Part shown: positions 33,297 to 42,778 of the stretch, piece after piece
Position numbering within the stretch: position 1 is the first letter of the stretch
Layout of the letters: each line of letters begins with the position of its first letter
Source of the DNA: UBA1081 sp045535305
Lineage (GTDB): Bacteria; Bacillota; Clostridia; Oscillospirales; Acutalibacteraceae
Reading direction: 5' to 3'
Length of the DNA stretch: 64,000 nucleotides
Assembly (NCBI GenBank): GCA_045535305.1
Contig: JAZSLJ010000063.1
Coordinates: forward strand, 36,713 to 100,712
Translations under genes and position numbers: made by a program
Notes under the pieces: model-generated
Told to the model about the DNA's origin: nothing
Seen by the model: only the letters and a program-made list of their open reading frames with translations
The model's database searches: none

Positions 33297-35546
33297 ATGT
33301 TTAACAGGAAATTTGCAGTCATTTCTTTGATTATGGCAATATGCTTATTATTCACATCCTGTACGAACACGGTTGATGTTCTGAACATTTATACTGCCGA
33401 AAAAACAGACAGTAAATACCATACCGCTTCATCTGATACACAAAAAGTGGCCTCTTCCGATTTTGCAGAGCTTTATATTGACAAAACCACGTTTTCGGTA
33501 AGCGTTAAAGATAAAAGCAACAGTTACACATGGTATACTCTGCCCGACAAAAGCAATTCAACTTCTTATGCATTCGGCGTAACTCTTTACACCCGGAACG
33601 GCATATATAATCTCAACACACAGGATAATTCCGTTGCATTTTCATCGGCAACATACAGAACAGACAAAAATTCCGTTACAGTAAGCTATGTGTTATCCGA
33701 CAAAAAGGAAACAGCTAACAAAGCATACGAAGAAATAACAAAAAATGATATATATGTTGCATTTGACGTAACATACACATTAAGTGAGCAGACAATGACT
33801 GCAAGCATTAACCTTGCAGACGTAAAATGCACAAAAAATGCATTCATTTCGGAAATAAGCGTACTCCCCTGCTTCGGCGCATCATACAATGACGGTGCAC
33901 AGGACTATTTTCTTGTACCCGACGGCTCGGGCGCAGTTATGTACACGGCATTGGCAAATGTTTCAACCGACAGCGTAAGTATTCCCGTTTACGGAGCAGA
34001 CCCCTATATGGGCAAAACAGAAAACAAAGCATCGGCAACAGTACCCGTATTCGGCATAAAAAGAAACAACAATGCTTTTGCGGCTGTTATAACCAAGGGT
34101 GATGCTCTTGCTACAATCAACGCATCAAGAAAGACATCAACTCATCCCTCAATGGCAGGCGTAACATTTGCCGTAACTCCCGTTAAAACCGACGAAAGCA
34201 ACAAGACATATTACGGCAAGTCATATAACGGCAATATTACCGTTGTGTACAAATTCCTTTCGGATGATTATGCAAATTATTCGGGAATGGCGTTCTCTGC
34301 AAGGGAAGAATTCATCAAAAACGGCACTCTGCCTTATGAAAATTACACCGCTGATTCCGATTACATTCCCTTCTGCGTTACGTTAATCGGCAGACAGGAC
34401 GGTGCAACGCTTACCACCATACAGCAGGCTATTGATATTTCGGATGCACTCAAAAGTAAGGGTATTGACAATATTCAGCTTAATTTCAAAGGTCTGTTCT
34501 CCGGCGGATATACACAGAAAAATCTTTACAACGCACACATTCTGAACGATGTGGGCGGAGAAAGTGCATATTCTTCTCTTTATGAATACGCAGAAAGACA
34601 GAACTACACATTCTATACAGATATCAATATTTTCTCAACATCAACACATCACAGCAATTCTATCAGTACCGTTGACGGTGAAAAGGCTGTATACACTTTA
34701 AAAAATGACCTTGCTTACAGAAATTATCTGCCCGCAAGACTCTCAACAAGAATCGGCAGTGAAGCCGCATCCGTAGGTGAATCAAAAAGAAATCCCACAC
34801 TCTATTCATCAACAGCCGGATACGATATGCACCTTTTACCTGCCGAAAAAGTATCACAGAAGCTCTCTGCTTTCCTCTCTGACGATATTGCAGGCACAGC
34901 ATCAGCTTTCTCCGTTAACGATGCGGGATATATCCTTTTATCATCCGACAAAACAGACAGACAGACTGCAAAAGATATTGTAGCATCAGAAATCAAAACT
35001 CTTGCAAGCAACGGTAATGTATCGGTAAAAGGCGGCAACATATATACTCTGTACACAGCGGATTTTGTATCGGAAACAGAGTTTGACACATTTTATCAGG
35101 AAAGCAACGCTTACGAGCCTGTACCTTTTGTACAGAGCATTATTCACGGCAGTGTGCTTTACAGCGCAAAAGCCATTGATGCGGCTGACCCGCTTTACAA
35201 ATACGATATGCTTCAATGCATTGAATACGGTGCGATGCCCTCGTTTGAATGGGTCTACGACAGCTCAAGCATTTTCTGTTATGACGGCTATCTGCTCTCT
35301 GACAGAATAAGCGAATTTACGGAATTTTACAAAAAAGCTAACGATGCACTTAAGGGGGTATCCGACGCTACAATAATTTCTCACAAAAAAATCACGCATG
35401 ACACCGACGGCAAAAGCATAAGCGGTGTATACTGCACATCATATTCAAACGGAACACAGATTTATGTTAACTACTCGGGCAGTGCCGTTGTTACTCCCGA
35501 AAATATAGTAATCGGTGCTTACGATTTTATAAAAGTTGAAAGGTAA
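33297..35546 (+). CDS. DUF5696 lipoprotein
   Basis: A 749-residue secreted lipoprotein: signal peptide with the lipobox LFTSC (Cys at about residue 22), then a beta-rich domain containing the DUF5696 hallmark DYFLVPDGSGAV near residue 205 and a C-terminal half that looks like a TIM barrel of glycosidase type. In Clostridia DUF5696 genes often accompany sugar ABC transporters; none is here. Its function is unknown, with a carbohydrate-related role as the best guess. It has a good ribosome binding site. It ends 11 bases before metA and probably shares its transcript. Confidence 0.85.
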   Translation: MFNRKFAVISLIMAICLLFTSCTNTVDVLNIYTAEKTDSKYHTASSDTQKVASSDFAELYIDKTTFSVSVKDKSNSYTWYTLPDKSNSTSYAFGVTLYTRNGIYNLNTQDNSVAFSSATYRTDKNSVTVSYVLSDKKETANKAYEEITKNDIYVAFDVTYTLSEQTMTASINLADVKCTKNAFISEISVLPCFGASYNDGAQDYFLVPDGSGAVMYTALANVSTDSVSIPVYGADPYMGKTENKASATVPVFGIKRNNNAFAAVITKGDALATINASRKTSTHPSMAGVTFAVTPVKTDESNKTYYGKSYNGNITVVYKFLSDDYANYSGMAFSAREEFIKNGTLPYENYTADSDYIPFCVTLIGRQDGATLTTIQQAIDISDALKSKGIDNIQLNFKGLFSGGYTQKNLYNAHILNDVGGESAYSSLYEYAERQNYTFYTDINIFSTSTHHSNSISTVDGEKAVYTLKNDLAYRNYLPARLSTRIGSEAASVGESKRNPTLYSSTAGYDMHLLPAEKVSQKLSAFLSDDIAGTASAFSVNDAGYILLSSDKTDRQTAKDIVASEIKTLASNGNVSVKGGNIYTLYTADFVSETEFDTFYQESNAYEPVPFVQSIIHGSVLYSAKAIDAADPLYKYDMLQCIEYGAMPSFEWVYDSSSIFCYDGYLLSDRISEFTEFYKKANDALKGVSDATIISHKKITHDTDGKSISGVYCTSYSNGTQIYVNYSGSAVVTPENIVIGAYDFIKVER

Positions 35547-35557
35547 GGTGATTTTGA

Positions 35558-36472
35558 ATGCCCATAAGAATTACTAACGAATTACCAGCAAAATCATTTC
35601 TTGAACAGGAAAATGTTTTTGTTATGGCAGAGGCAAGAGCCGAATCACAGGATATAAGACCGCTTAAAATACTTATAGTAAACCTTATGCCCACAAAAGT
35701 TGCCACGGAAACACAGATTTTAAGACTTCTGAGTAACACTCCCCTTCAGGTGGACATTGAGCTTTTACAGATGGCATCACATACATCTACCCACACATCA
35801 CAGGAGCATCTTACAAAATTCTATAAAACCTTTGATGAAATAAAGCACCAGAAATTTGACGGTATGATCGTTACGGGCGCACCTGTTGAACATATGGAAT
35901 TTGAAGAGGTTGATTACTGGGAAGAGCTTTGTTCAGTCTTTGAATGGGCAAAAACCAACGTATATTCAACTTTCAACATCTGTTGGGGCGCACAGGCAGC
36001 ACTTTACTACTATTACGGACTCAAAAAATATCCGCTTGAACAAAAAATGTTCGGTATTTTTGAGCATCAGCCTCTGGATTTGCTTCATCCCCTTATGCGC
36101 GGCATTGATGAAACATATTATGTACCTCACTCAAGACATACCGAAATAAGAATGGAAGATATTGCAAAAATAAAAGACTTACAGGTGCTTTCTTACTCCG
36201 CAAAATCGGGTGTGCATCTGTTATCGGATATGGATTGCAGAAATTTCTTTTCAACGGGTCATTCGGAATACGATGCAGACACTCTTGCAAAGGAATATTT
36301 CAGAGATAAAAACAAAGGGCTTGATATACAGGTGCCTTACAATTACTTCCCCGATGATGACCCCACTAAAAAACCTGTTATAAAGTGGAGAAGCACAGGC
36401 ATACTGCTGTTTACAAACTGGCTTAACTATTTTGTTTACCAGAGAACACCCTACGACCTTTCAAATCTTTAA
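35558..36472 (+). CDS. metAA: Homoserine O-acetyltransferase (MetA type)
   Basis: A 304-residue MetA-family enzyme that acylates homoserine, the first committed step of methionine synthesis. The catalytic cysteine is Cys142 in NICWGAQA, and the catalytic His lies in FSTGHSEYD. Position 111 decides the acyl donor in this family: Glu favours acetyl-CoA and Gly succinyl-CoA. The sequence here is GAPVEHMEF with Glu at 111, so O-acetylation is predicted although many databases call such proteins succinyltransferases. It has no SAM riboswitch: only 11 bases separate it from the DUF5696 gene. Confidence 0.95.
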   Translation: MPIRITNELPAKSFLEQENVFVMAEARAESQDIRPLKILIVNLMPTKVATETQILRLLSNTPLQVDIELLQMASHTSTHTSQEHLTKFYKTFDEIKHQKFDGMIVTGAPVEHMEFEEVDYWEELCSVFEWAKTNVYSTFNICWGAQAALYYYYGLKKYPLEQKMFGIFEHQPLDLLHPLMRGIDETYYVPHSRHTEIRMEDIAKIKDLQVLSYSAKSGVHLLSDMDCRNFFSTGHSEYDADTLAKEYFRDKNKGLDIQVPYNYFPDDDPTKKPVIKWRSTGILLFTNWLNYFVYQRTPYDLSNL

Positions 36473-36493
36473 TTTAAGCAAAGAGGATTTTTT

Positions 36494-37072
36494 ATGGATT
36501 TTAAACTTGACGCATTCCCCGTAGACGATACCGTCGGCGGTATACGCAGTACGGAAAAAATAAAAATAATTATATGCTATATTATCGTAAACACAACGGC
36601 TGAGCTTTCAAGGGACAGTATTCAGTCCGCACTTTACGATAATTCAATAGCAAACTATTTTGAAATTTCACAGGCTATTGACGATTTATTAAAAGTAGGT
36701 GCAATAACCGAAAATAACGGTATTCTTTCCGTAAGCGAAAAAGGCTTACAGATTGCGAACGACCTTAAAGACGAGATTTCCGTTTACATCAAAAACAAAG
36801 CCGTAAGGTCAACTGCACTTACCTCAATTCTTGAAAAAAGAACAAGAGAAAATAATGTTACAATAACAAAAATCGACACAAAAAAGTACAAGCTTGATAT
36901 TACAATGTATTCGGGACTTAACAGAGAAAGTGATGAGCTGCTTCATCTTTCTGTTTTTGTTTCTGACGAAATGCAGGCTCAGGTTATGAAGCAGACTTTC
37001 CTTAACAACCCTGCAAATCTGTACGAAAAGATTATCGGCGCGCTTACAGACGACCCCATATTCAAGGAGTAA
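36494..37072 (+). CDS. DUF4364 family protein
   Basis: A 192-residue protein of DUF4364, a Clostridia-specific family. The start MDFKLDAFPVDDTVGGIRSTEKIKI, shared with the family (GG-R-xxIKIxICY), leads into a winged-helix-like domain (about residues 20-90), so a DNA-binding or transcriptional role is plausible. No other function is known. AGAGGA precedes the ATG. It lies 21 bases after metA. Confidence 0.85.
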   Translation: MDFKLDAFPVDDTVGGIRSTEKIKIIICYIIVNTTAELSRDSIQSALYDNSIANYFEISQAIDDLLKVGAITENNGILSVSEKGLQIANDLKDEISVYIKNKAVRSTALTSILEKRTRENNVTITKIDTKKYKLDITMYSGLNRESDELLHLSVFVSDEMQAQVMKQTFLNNPANLYEKIIGALTDDPIFKE

Positions 37073-37079
37073 TACAACA

Positions 37080-37844
37080 ATGACAGCGAAAACTAAATTT
37101 GCCGTTTTTCTTGACATTGACAACACGTTGATGTCCGGCGGAATCGTGCCGCAAAGAAATATTGATGCAATAAAAAAGGCAAGAGAACAGGGCAACTATG
37201 TATTCATAAACACCGCAAGGTCTTTTGCTTTTATACCCGATATGCTTAAAGACGATGCTTTTCTTGACGGCATCGTTGCAGGCATAGGCACCGATTTACG
37301 GTTCCACGGCAGGCAGATATTCAGTTCTGCAATGCTTACATCGGAAGTAAAATTTATTGCACAGCATTTTATCAATGACACAAGAGAAATTGCATTTGAG
37401 GGTGAAGACCATCTTATCTGGATAAACCCCGAAGACCGCAGAGAGGTTTATCACACGCTCAGCTCACCCGATGATTTTGATACTGTTTACAAAGATTTTA
37501 AAATATCAAAAATGTACATAAAAGGTCAGCTGACCGATAAAGAAACAGAGATGTTCGGCAAGGATTACATACTTTATCAGCACGAAAATTACGCCGAATT
37601 TGTAAGAAAAGGTTTCGGTAAAGCAAAAGGTATGCTGATGATGGCAAGACACCTTGCAATCCCCACAGAAAACTGCATCGCTATGGGCGACAGCTCAAAT
37701 GACGAAGATATGCTTAAAACTGCAGGTATCTCCGTTGCAATGGGTAATGCAATCCCCGAAATAAAAGAAATGTGTACATATATTGCCTGCGATGCAAAAG
37801 ACGGCGGCGTTGCAGATGCATTGGAAAAATTTGTAATAGTTTGA
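37080..37844 (+). CDS. HAD-superfamily phosphatase, Cof type
   Basis: A 254-residue HAD hydrolase of the Cof/YidA group. Motif I is FLDIDNTL (Asp nucleophile and Asp acid/base), motif II ends in FINTARS, and motif IV is MGDSSNDEDMLKTAG. A C2-type cap lies between residues about 80 and 190. It probably dephosphorylates sugar or nucleotide phosphates. The start is 7 bases after DUF4364, and a bidirectional terminator follows. Confidence 0.92.
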   Translation: MTAKTKFAVFLDIDNTLMSGGIVPQRNIDAIKKAREQGNYVFINTARSFAFIPDMLKDDAFLDGIVAGIGTDLRFHGRQIFSSAMLTSEVKFIAQHFINDTREIAFEGEDHLIWINPEDRREVYHTLSSPDDFDTVYKDFKISKMYIKGQLTDKETEMFGKDYILYQHENYAEFVRKGFGKAKGMLMMARHLAIPTENCIAMGDSSNDEDMLKTAGISVAMGNAIPEIKEMCTYIACDAKDGGVADALEKFVIV

Positions 37845-37855
37845 CATAATATAAA

Positions 37856-37890
37856 AAACCGAAGTGAGTTGATGCCCACTTCGGTTTAAT
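37856..37890. terminator. Bidirectional terminator between HAD gene and GH51
   Basis: AACCGAAGTG (37857-37866) pairs with CACTTCGGTT (37877-37886), flanked by A-runs on the left and T-runs on the right. It serves the two convergent genes. Confidence 0.9.
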
Positions 37891-37893
37891 TTT

Positions 37894-40620
37894 TTATTTT
37901 GTAATTCTTATTACAGTTGCGGAATACTGCGGTACTGTGTAATTGAATTTTGATGAAACACCGTCAACGGTGAATTCAACCATTTTACACATTTCTTCCT
38001 GTCCTAAAATATTATCATCCGCAAGGCTCTTGCCTGCAACCTGGTAAACAGTTGCCTTTGAACCGATATTTTCAGCGTTTGCAATATCAATAGCAAATGT
38101 TCTGTCATTTTCGGTTACATTTACAAGCTTAATGATAATATCTCCGCTTTCGTCTGTTGATACAACCTGATAAGCCTCGGCATTGGAATCGGATTCAGCA
38201 TCGTAATCAAACATCAATACATCATCAATATATCCCTTGATATTTACTCCGTCAACAACAATTTTAACCTCGTATGTAGCACCTGTTTCAACGGTAAAGT
38301 CTGTAACCGTGCCGTTGATTGCGCCTGTTTTTACACCGTTTTCAACACGCTGTAATGCGGACTGTGTATTGCCCCAACCGCCGATATTCCAATAGAAGCA
38401 GTTGTTTTCATCCTCTATAAGGAACGGGATATAAAAGCCTTCTTCACCGTCTGTTTTGGTAGCTTCAACGGTATAGGTGTAATTTGACCAATCCGTATCA
38501 CCGTAGTATACACAAGAACCAAGCTCGCTGTAATCGGGATAAAGCTCAGTCTGACTGAATTTTCCGTCGGAAACTTTCCATTTGCCGTCAGTCTGCTTGT
38601 ACCAATCCCAGAACCAGATAAATGAATCAAAGCTGTCTTCACTAAGAACATCACCTGTTTCATTATCGGTAACCCTGACATTATCAAACTGTGCAGTTGT
38701 GTTCCATGTGCCAAGACCTACCATACCGGCAAGGTCATCTTCAATAATGTCTGCACCGTCAAGTGATGATGAAATGAGAGATGTACCTGCATTATTTGAG
38801 AAAAGCTTTTGCATATAATAGTTGATTGAGCCTGTTACGTCGTCATTATCAAACCATATAAGGTCTGGGGACCAATGTGTAGCGGTAAGGTTACCGAACA
38901 AGGGGGCATAAGCCGCCATTCTGACAATATCGCCGTTGCGTTCAAGACCTGTCATATATGCCGCTTCTGCAAGAGCCGCTTCAAGAGTGTTTGACTTTGC
39001 CGCATACTCACCTACGAAAACCTGAATTGCACCGCCGTAGATTGTATCGGTCATATTCTCATAATCTCTTACATAATTATGTTCATCATAATAATCTGTA
39101 TTTTTTAGGAACCAATCGGGCATCATATAGTAATGCTGGTCGATTGCGCCTGCATATTCTTCGATTGTTATATCGTTTTCTGCAACATAATTATATGCGT
39201 TTACATAAGAATTGTAATAATTCCAGCCAGATGTTGCCTCTGCCGCACCTGCGGAATAGATAAGCTCAAGTCCCTCATAAAGTTCGGGATTTTTTGTTTT
39301 TTCCTCATTGAAGCGTTCAAGGAATGCCTCGTAACGCTCATAATAATCCTTTGCCTCGTTTTCATTACCGATGCAGATATATTTAAGCTCAAAAGGCTCT
39401 GCGTGGCCCATTGAAATTCTTACTTTACCCCATTTTGTGGTTTCGTCGCCTCGGCAGAATTCAACAAGATCAACCATATCCTGTAAATACTGCTCAAAAA
39501 GCTCTGTTTCCATATCAACAGGACCTTTGCCGCGCATCTGGCAGTAAAGACCGCAGTTAAGAACGGGAACACCGATTGCGCCTATATCCTCCGCAAGCAC
39601 GAAATACTCATAAAAGCCCAAGCCGTAGCTCATGTAGCAAGGAAGAGGGTCTTCCGTTGCGGCGGTGTCTGTCCATATATTTATGCCGTATGAGCGTGCG
39701 GCAACATCACCATAGACACCGTTAAATTCAAGAGGTTCACCGTTTTCATCCACACCGATAGAATCTTTCCAGTCATAAGCTGTTTCCTCGTCATATCCTT
39801 CGATAACGCATCCGCCGGGGAAACGCAGGAATGCAGGCTTGATGTCTGCAAGTAGCTGTGCAAGGTCGGCTCTCATACCGTGATCCTTGAATGTAGGCGG
39901 AAAAAGAGAAACCATATCAAGTGCAACCTTGCCGCTGTCAATAAGCACCTGAAGATATACATTCTCGTTAGCAGTTATATCTGATGTAAGCTCAAGCTCA
40001 TACTTTGCCCATTCTGCAGTAATCGTATCAACAGTTGCTTCGGCGGCAATCTGCTCACCTGCAACAAGTCTTACGGTGATTTTGCCGTTATATTCTTCAA
40101 CAGCCTTTGCATAAACCGAAAAATCGTATGTTACACCCTTTTCAACAGCCATTCCGTCAAGGAAACCTCTGTTTGCAACACCAGCTTTTTCACCGCTTGT
40201 GTTATTGATTACAAGGTAGTTTTTGTTATTTGCGTTAAGACCGCCCTCGGCATCACCAACGGTTACTTTGTAAACAGGCGAACCTACAGCACTCCAGCCG
40301 TGAAGCTCGTCATCAGTGGCAAGTGAGCCGTACTCAAATGAACAGTTGATAACCATTTCGCCGTACAGACCGCCGTCTGCGGCAAAGTTGATGTCCTCAA
40401 AAAAGATGCCGTAAAGCATATCGCTGATTTCGTGCACTTCATCCGACGCATCAACGGATAATGAATAATCGGAATTTTCTTCGCTGTAAGCGGAAACGGT
40501 ATTTTCATCAGCAAAAGGTACATATTCGCTGACTGTACTGCCCGTTATACCGAGAGATACGAGAATACTTGTGAAAAATGCCGCGATTTTTTTGCCAAAA
40601 GTCATTAACAGATAACGCAT
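37894..40620 (-). CDS. Secreted modular GH51 alpha-L-arabinofuranosidase
   Basis: A 908-residue extracellular enzyme that should release terminal arabinose from arabinan or arabinoxylan. A signal peptide (residues 1 to about 35) precedes the catalytic frame: YGIFFEDINFAADGGLYGE, then a CBM4/9-like insert (about 110-240), FLRFPGGCV, the acid/base Glu420 in IGNENEA and the nucleophile Glu538 in VFVGEYAAK. A LamG/DUF1080-like domain sits inside the C-terminal part (about 640-790) before the final beta-domain. GGAGG lies 8 bases before the ATG. It differs from the shorter GH51 at 41136-42614, which has no signal peptide, so the pair could act outside and inside the cell. Confidence 0.9.
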   Translation of the reverse strand: MRYLLMTFGKKIAAFFTSILVSLGITGSTVSEYVPFADENTVSAYSEENSDYSLSVDASDEVHEISDMLYGIFFEDINFAADGGLYGEMVINCSFEYGSLATDDELHGWSAVGSPVYKVTVGDAEGGLNANNKNYLVINNTSGEKAGVANRGFLDGMAVEKGVTYDFSVYAKAVEEYNGKITVRLVAGEQIAAEATVDTITAEWAKYELELTSDITANENVYLQVLIDSGKVALDMVSLFPPTFKDHGMRADLAQLLADIKPAFLRFPGGCVIEGYDEETAYDWKDSIGVDENGEPLEFNGVYGDVAARSYGINIWTDTAATEDPLPCYMSYGLGFYEYFVLAEDIGAIGVPVLNCGLYCQMRGKGPVDMETELFEQYLQDMVDLVEFCRGDETTKWGKVRISMGHAEPFELKYICIGNENEAKDYYERYEAFLERFNEEKTKNPELYEGLELIYSAGAAEATSGWNYYNSYVNAYNYVAENDITIEEYAGAIDQHYYMMPDWFLKNTDYYDEHNYVRDYENMTDTIYGGAIQVFVGEYAAKSNTLEAALAEAAYMTGLERNGDIVRMAAYAPLFGNLTATHWSPDLIWFDNDDVTGSINYYMQKLFSNNAGTSLISSSLDGADIIEDDLAGMVGLGTWNTTAQFDNVRVTDNETGDVLSEDSFDSFIWFWDWYKQTDGKWKVSDGKFSQTELYPDYSELGSCVYYGDTDWSNYTYTVEATKTDGEEGFYIPFLIEDENNCFYWNIGGWGNTQSALQRVENGVKTGAINGTVTDFTVETGATYEVKIVVDGVNIKGYIDDVLMFDYDAESDSNAEAYQVVSTDESGDIIIKLVNVTENDRTFAIDIANAENIGSKATVYQVAGKSLADDNILGQEEMCKMVEFTVDGVSSKFNYTVPQYSATVIRITK

Positions 40621-40649
40621 AAAATCAACCTCCGTAATCTACTGATTTA

Positions 40650-40678
40650 ATGATACACAAAATTTTGCGTGATGTCAA
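40650..40678 (-). promoter_or_regulatory. Promoter of the secreted GH51 gene
   Basis: Minus strand TTGACA (40673-40678), 17-base spacer, TATCAT (40650-40655). Confidence 0.6.
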
Positions 40679-40683
40679 ACAAT

Positions 40684-40860
40684 AATTATCGGCTTTGCCG
40701 ATAAAAATGAGTGATTAGCAATTAGCAATGAGTAATGGTGGAAAGGGCGTTGCCCTTTAACCCGATTTTATCCCGATTTTATATAATTTAAGCCCGTAGG
40801 GCTTCCTTAATTGCTCATTGATCCCTGCTCATTGCTCATTGCAACAATTTCCGCCTCACC
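40684..40860. repeat. Palindromic intergenic element, GCAATGAG type
   Basis: Imperfect inverted arms (AGCAATTAGCAATGAG near 40710; CTCATTGCTCATTGC near 40834) enclose small hairpins: CGGC-TTT-GCCG (40690), AAAGGGC-GTT-GCCCTTT (40744-40760) and AAGCCC-GTA-GGGCTT (40790-40804). The core AAAGGGC..GCCCTTTAACCCGATTT also occurs in the element at 63845-63981. Confidence 0.65.
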
Positions 40861-40884
40861 GAAGTGAGGCGGGAATTGTTACCA
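40848..40884 (-). terminator. Hairpin at the end of the DUF6171-like gene
   Basis: AACAATTCCCGCCTCAC pairs with GTGAGGCGGAAATTGTT around a TTCG loop. It overlaps the stop codon region; no T-run follows, so termination efficiency is uncertain. Confidence 0.55.
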
Positions 40885-41136
40885 TTTTTTTTGTTTTGAA
40901 TCGGGGCATTTTTTATTTCTGAATGCCGCGCGGAATTCCACATAACAGCCGCATTTTATACACGAACCGCTTATGAGATTATCACAGCTTTTGCATATTT
41001 CAAGCCTTTTTGAATATGTTTCATCATCGCATTTATCCTCGGGCTTGATTTTTGCTATATACTGCTGTACAAGCTTGTAATTATCCTCTTCACCGCTTTG
41101 CAGAAGAAGGCATCTTTTACATTCTCTGAGCTCCAT
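40879..41136 (-). CDS. Small cysteine-rich protein (DUF6171-like)
   Basis: An 85-residue protein with four cysteine pairs: CKRC at the start, then CKSC, CIKC/CGC and a C-terminal CP. The spacing suggests a zinc-binding domain, and the motif GCYVEFRAAFRNKKCP near the end recalls the DUF6171 family. The function is unknown. Its ATG overlaps the stop of the upstream GH51 gene by one base (TAATG), so it is translationally coupled to the arabinofuranosidase. Confidence 0.75.
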   Translation of the reverse strand: MELRECKRCLLLQSGEEDNYKLVQQYIAKIKPEDKCDDETYSKRLEICKSCDNLISGSCIKCGCYVEFRAAFRNKKCPDSKQKKW

Positions 41137-42614
41137 TATCTTTCAACAACAAACTTTACTACGCTGCAGGGAGGAATTGTTGCTGTAAAGCCGTCTGTTG
41201 TAAGAGCAAAATCGGTGAATTCAACTGTTTTTACAACATTTTTATTCTCAAATGTGTTGTGGTCATCCATTTTACCGGTTACGATTTCCGCCTTAACTGA
41301 TTTTACGGCTGAATCAGCAATCTGACACTTGATTTCCTTTGCTTCATCAAGAGCAACATTGACTATTGTGGAGTAAATTGTGCCGTTATCATCCATTGAT
41401 GCGCTTTCGATAAGCTTGGGCATTTTAAGACCTTCGCACTCGATTTTATCACTTGTAAGATAAGAGCCAAGAAGTGTATTCTTCTGGTGATCTTTATACA
41501 TTTTAAATACGTGATATGTGGGAGTGAGAAGCATATCCTCGCCGTCGGTCAGTACAACTGCCTGCAGAACATTTACTGTCTGTGCGATATTTGCCATTCT
41601 GATACGGTCGGAATGCTTATTGAAAATATTAAGTGTAAGACCTGCAACCATAGCATCACGCATTGTGTTCTGCTGATAAAGGAAGCCGGGATTTGTGCCC
41701 TCTTCAACATCAAACCAGGTACCCCACTCGTCAACGATAAGGTCAACTCTGTGTTCGGGGTCATACTTACTCATAATTTCCAGATGACGGGTGATTATTT
41801 CGTCAATTTTATATGCACATGTAACGGTTACATAATACATATCTTCGCTGAAGACAGTTGCAGCACCTCTGCCGCCCCAACCGTGAGGAACGGTATAATA
41901 ATGAAGTGAAAGACCGTCAATATGATGTCTTGCGCGCCACATTACCTTGTCTGTCCAATGATAATCCTCAGCATTAGGTCCGCAACAAACTCTGTAAATT
42001 TTATTGTTTCTGTCGTAATTTCTTACGTAAGTATTATATCTGAGGAATTCCTGTGCATAATCTTCGGGAAGAAAATTACCGCCGCAGCCCCAGTTTTCGT
42101 TACCTACGCCGAAATATTTTACAACCCAGGGCTTTTCACGACCGTTGGCTTTACGCAATTCTGCCATTGGTGATAATCCGTCAAAGGTCATATATTCAAC
42201 CCATTCGCTCATTTCCTGTACAGTGCCGCTACCCACGTTTCCGTTTATGTAAGGATCACAGCCGAGCTGTTCACAAAGCTCAAAAAACTCATGTGTACCA
42301 AAGCTGTTATCTTCAACAAGTCCGCCCCAATGAGTGTTTATCATCTTTTTTCTGTTTTCAGGTGCACCGATACCGTCTTTCCAATGGTATTCGTCGGCAA
42401 AACAGCCGCCGGGCCAACGAAGCACGGGAACACCCATATCCTTAAGAGCATTCACAACGTCAGAGCGCATACCGTTCACATTGGGAATTGATGAATCCTT
42501 GCCTACAAAAAGTCCTTCATAGATACATCTGCCCAGATGCTCCGAGAAATGACCGTATATATCCTTGCTGATTGTTGATATTTTCTGATTTGGATTAATT
42601 AGATATTTTTCCAT
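41136..42614 (-). CDS. abfA: Intracellular GH51 alpha-N-arabinofuranosidase
   Basis: A 492-residue cytoplasmic arabinofuranosidase acting on imported arabino-oligosaccharides. It begins INPNQKISTISKDIYGHFSE and carries RWPGGCFADEY, the acid/base Glu173 in FGVGNENWG and the nucleophile Glu296 in VDEWGTW. The length matches the family and there is no signal peptide. Start ATG 42614 follows GGAGG at 8 bases; an upstream in-frame codon at 42674 would add 20 residues without a ribosome binding site. The gene is followed by the coupled cysteine-rich gene. Confidence 0.95.
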   Translation of the reverse strand: MEKYLINPNQKISTISKDIYGHFSEHLGRCIYEGLFVGKDSSIPNVNGMRSDVVNALKDMGVPVLRWPGGCFADEYHWKDGIGAPENRKKMINTHWGGLVEDNSFGTHEFFELCEQLGCDPYINGNVGSGTVQEMSEWVEYMTFDGLSPMAELRKANGREKPWVVKYFGVGNENWGCGGNFLPEDYAQEFLRYNTYVRNYDRNNKIYRVCCGPNAEDYHWTDKVMWRARHHIDGLSLHYYTVPHGWGGRGAATVFSEDMYYVTVTCAYKIDEIITRHLEIMSKYDPEHRVDLIVDEWGTWFDVEEGTNPGFLYQQNTMRDAMVAGLTLNIFNKHSDRIRMANIAQTVNVLQAVVLTDGEDMLLTPTYHVFKMYKDHQKNTLLGSYLTSDKIECEGLKMPKLIESASMDDNGTIYSTIVNVALDEAKEIKCQIADSAVKSVKAEIVTGKMDDHNTFENKNVVKTVEFTDFALTTDGFTATIPPCSVVKFVVER

Positions 42615-42645
42615 AAATCTGTTCCTCCGAACACTTTTTTTGTTA

Positions 42646-42674
42646 AATATACCACAGAAACAGCTACAAATCAA
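42646..42674 (-). promoter_or_regulatory. Promoter of abfA
   Basis: Minus strand TTGATT (42669-42674), 17-base spacer, TATATT (42646-42651). Confidence 0.5.
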
Positions 42675-42716
42675 TGCATTTTTTGCAATTAAATTACATA
42701 TTTTTTAATTTTGCTG

Positions 42717-42745
42717 TTGCAATCTTATAATTATTACTGTATAAT
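42717..42745 (+). promoter_or_regulatory. Promoter of the GtrA-like/alcohol dehydrogenase unit
   Basis: TTGCAA (42717-42722), 17-base spacer, TATAAT (42740-42745). Confidence 0.6.
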
Positions 42746-42778
42746 TATTTCAAATAATTTTAATCAGGAGTGATTATT

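Noticed and set aside
35546..35558. SAM riboswitch or T-box before metA
   Set aside because: Only 11 bases separate metA from the upstream gene, so no leader exists there.
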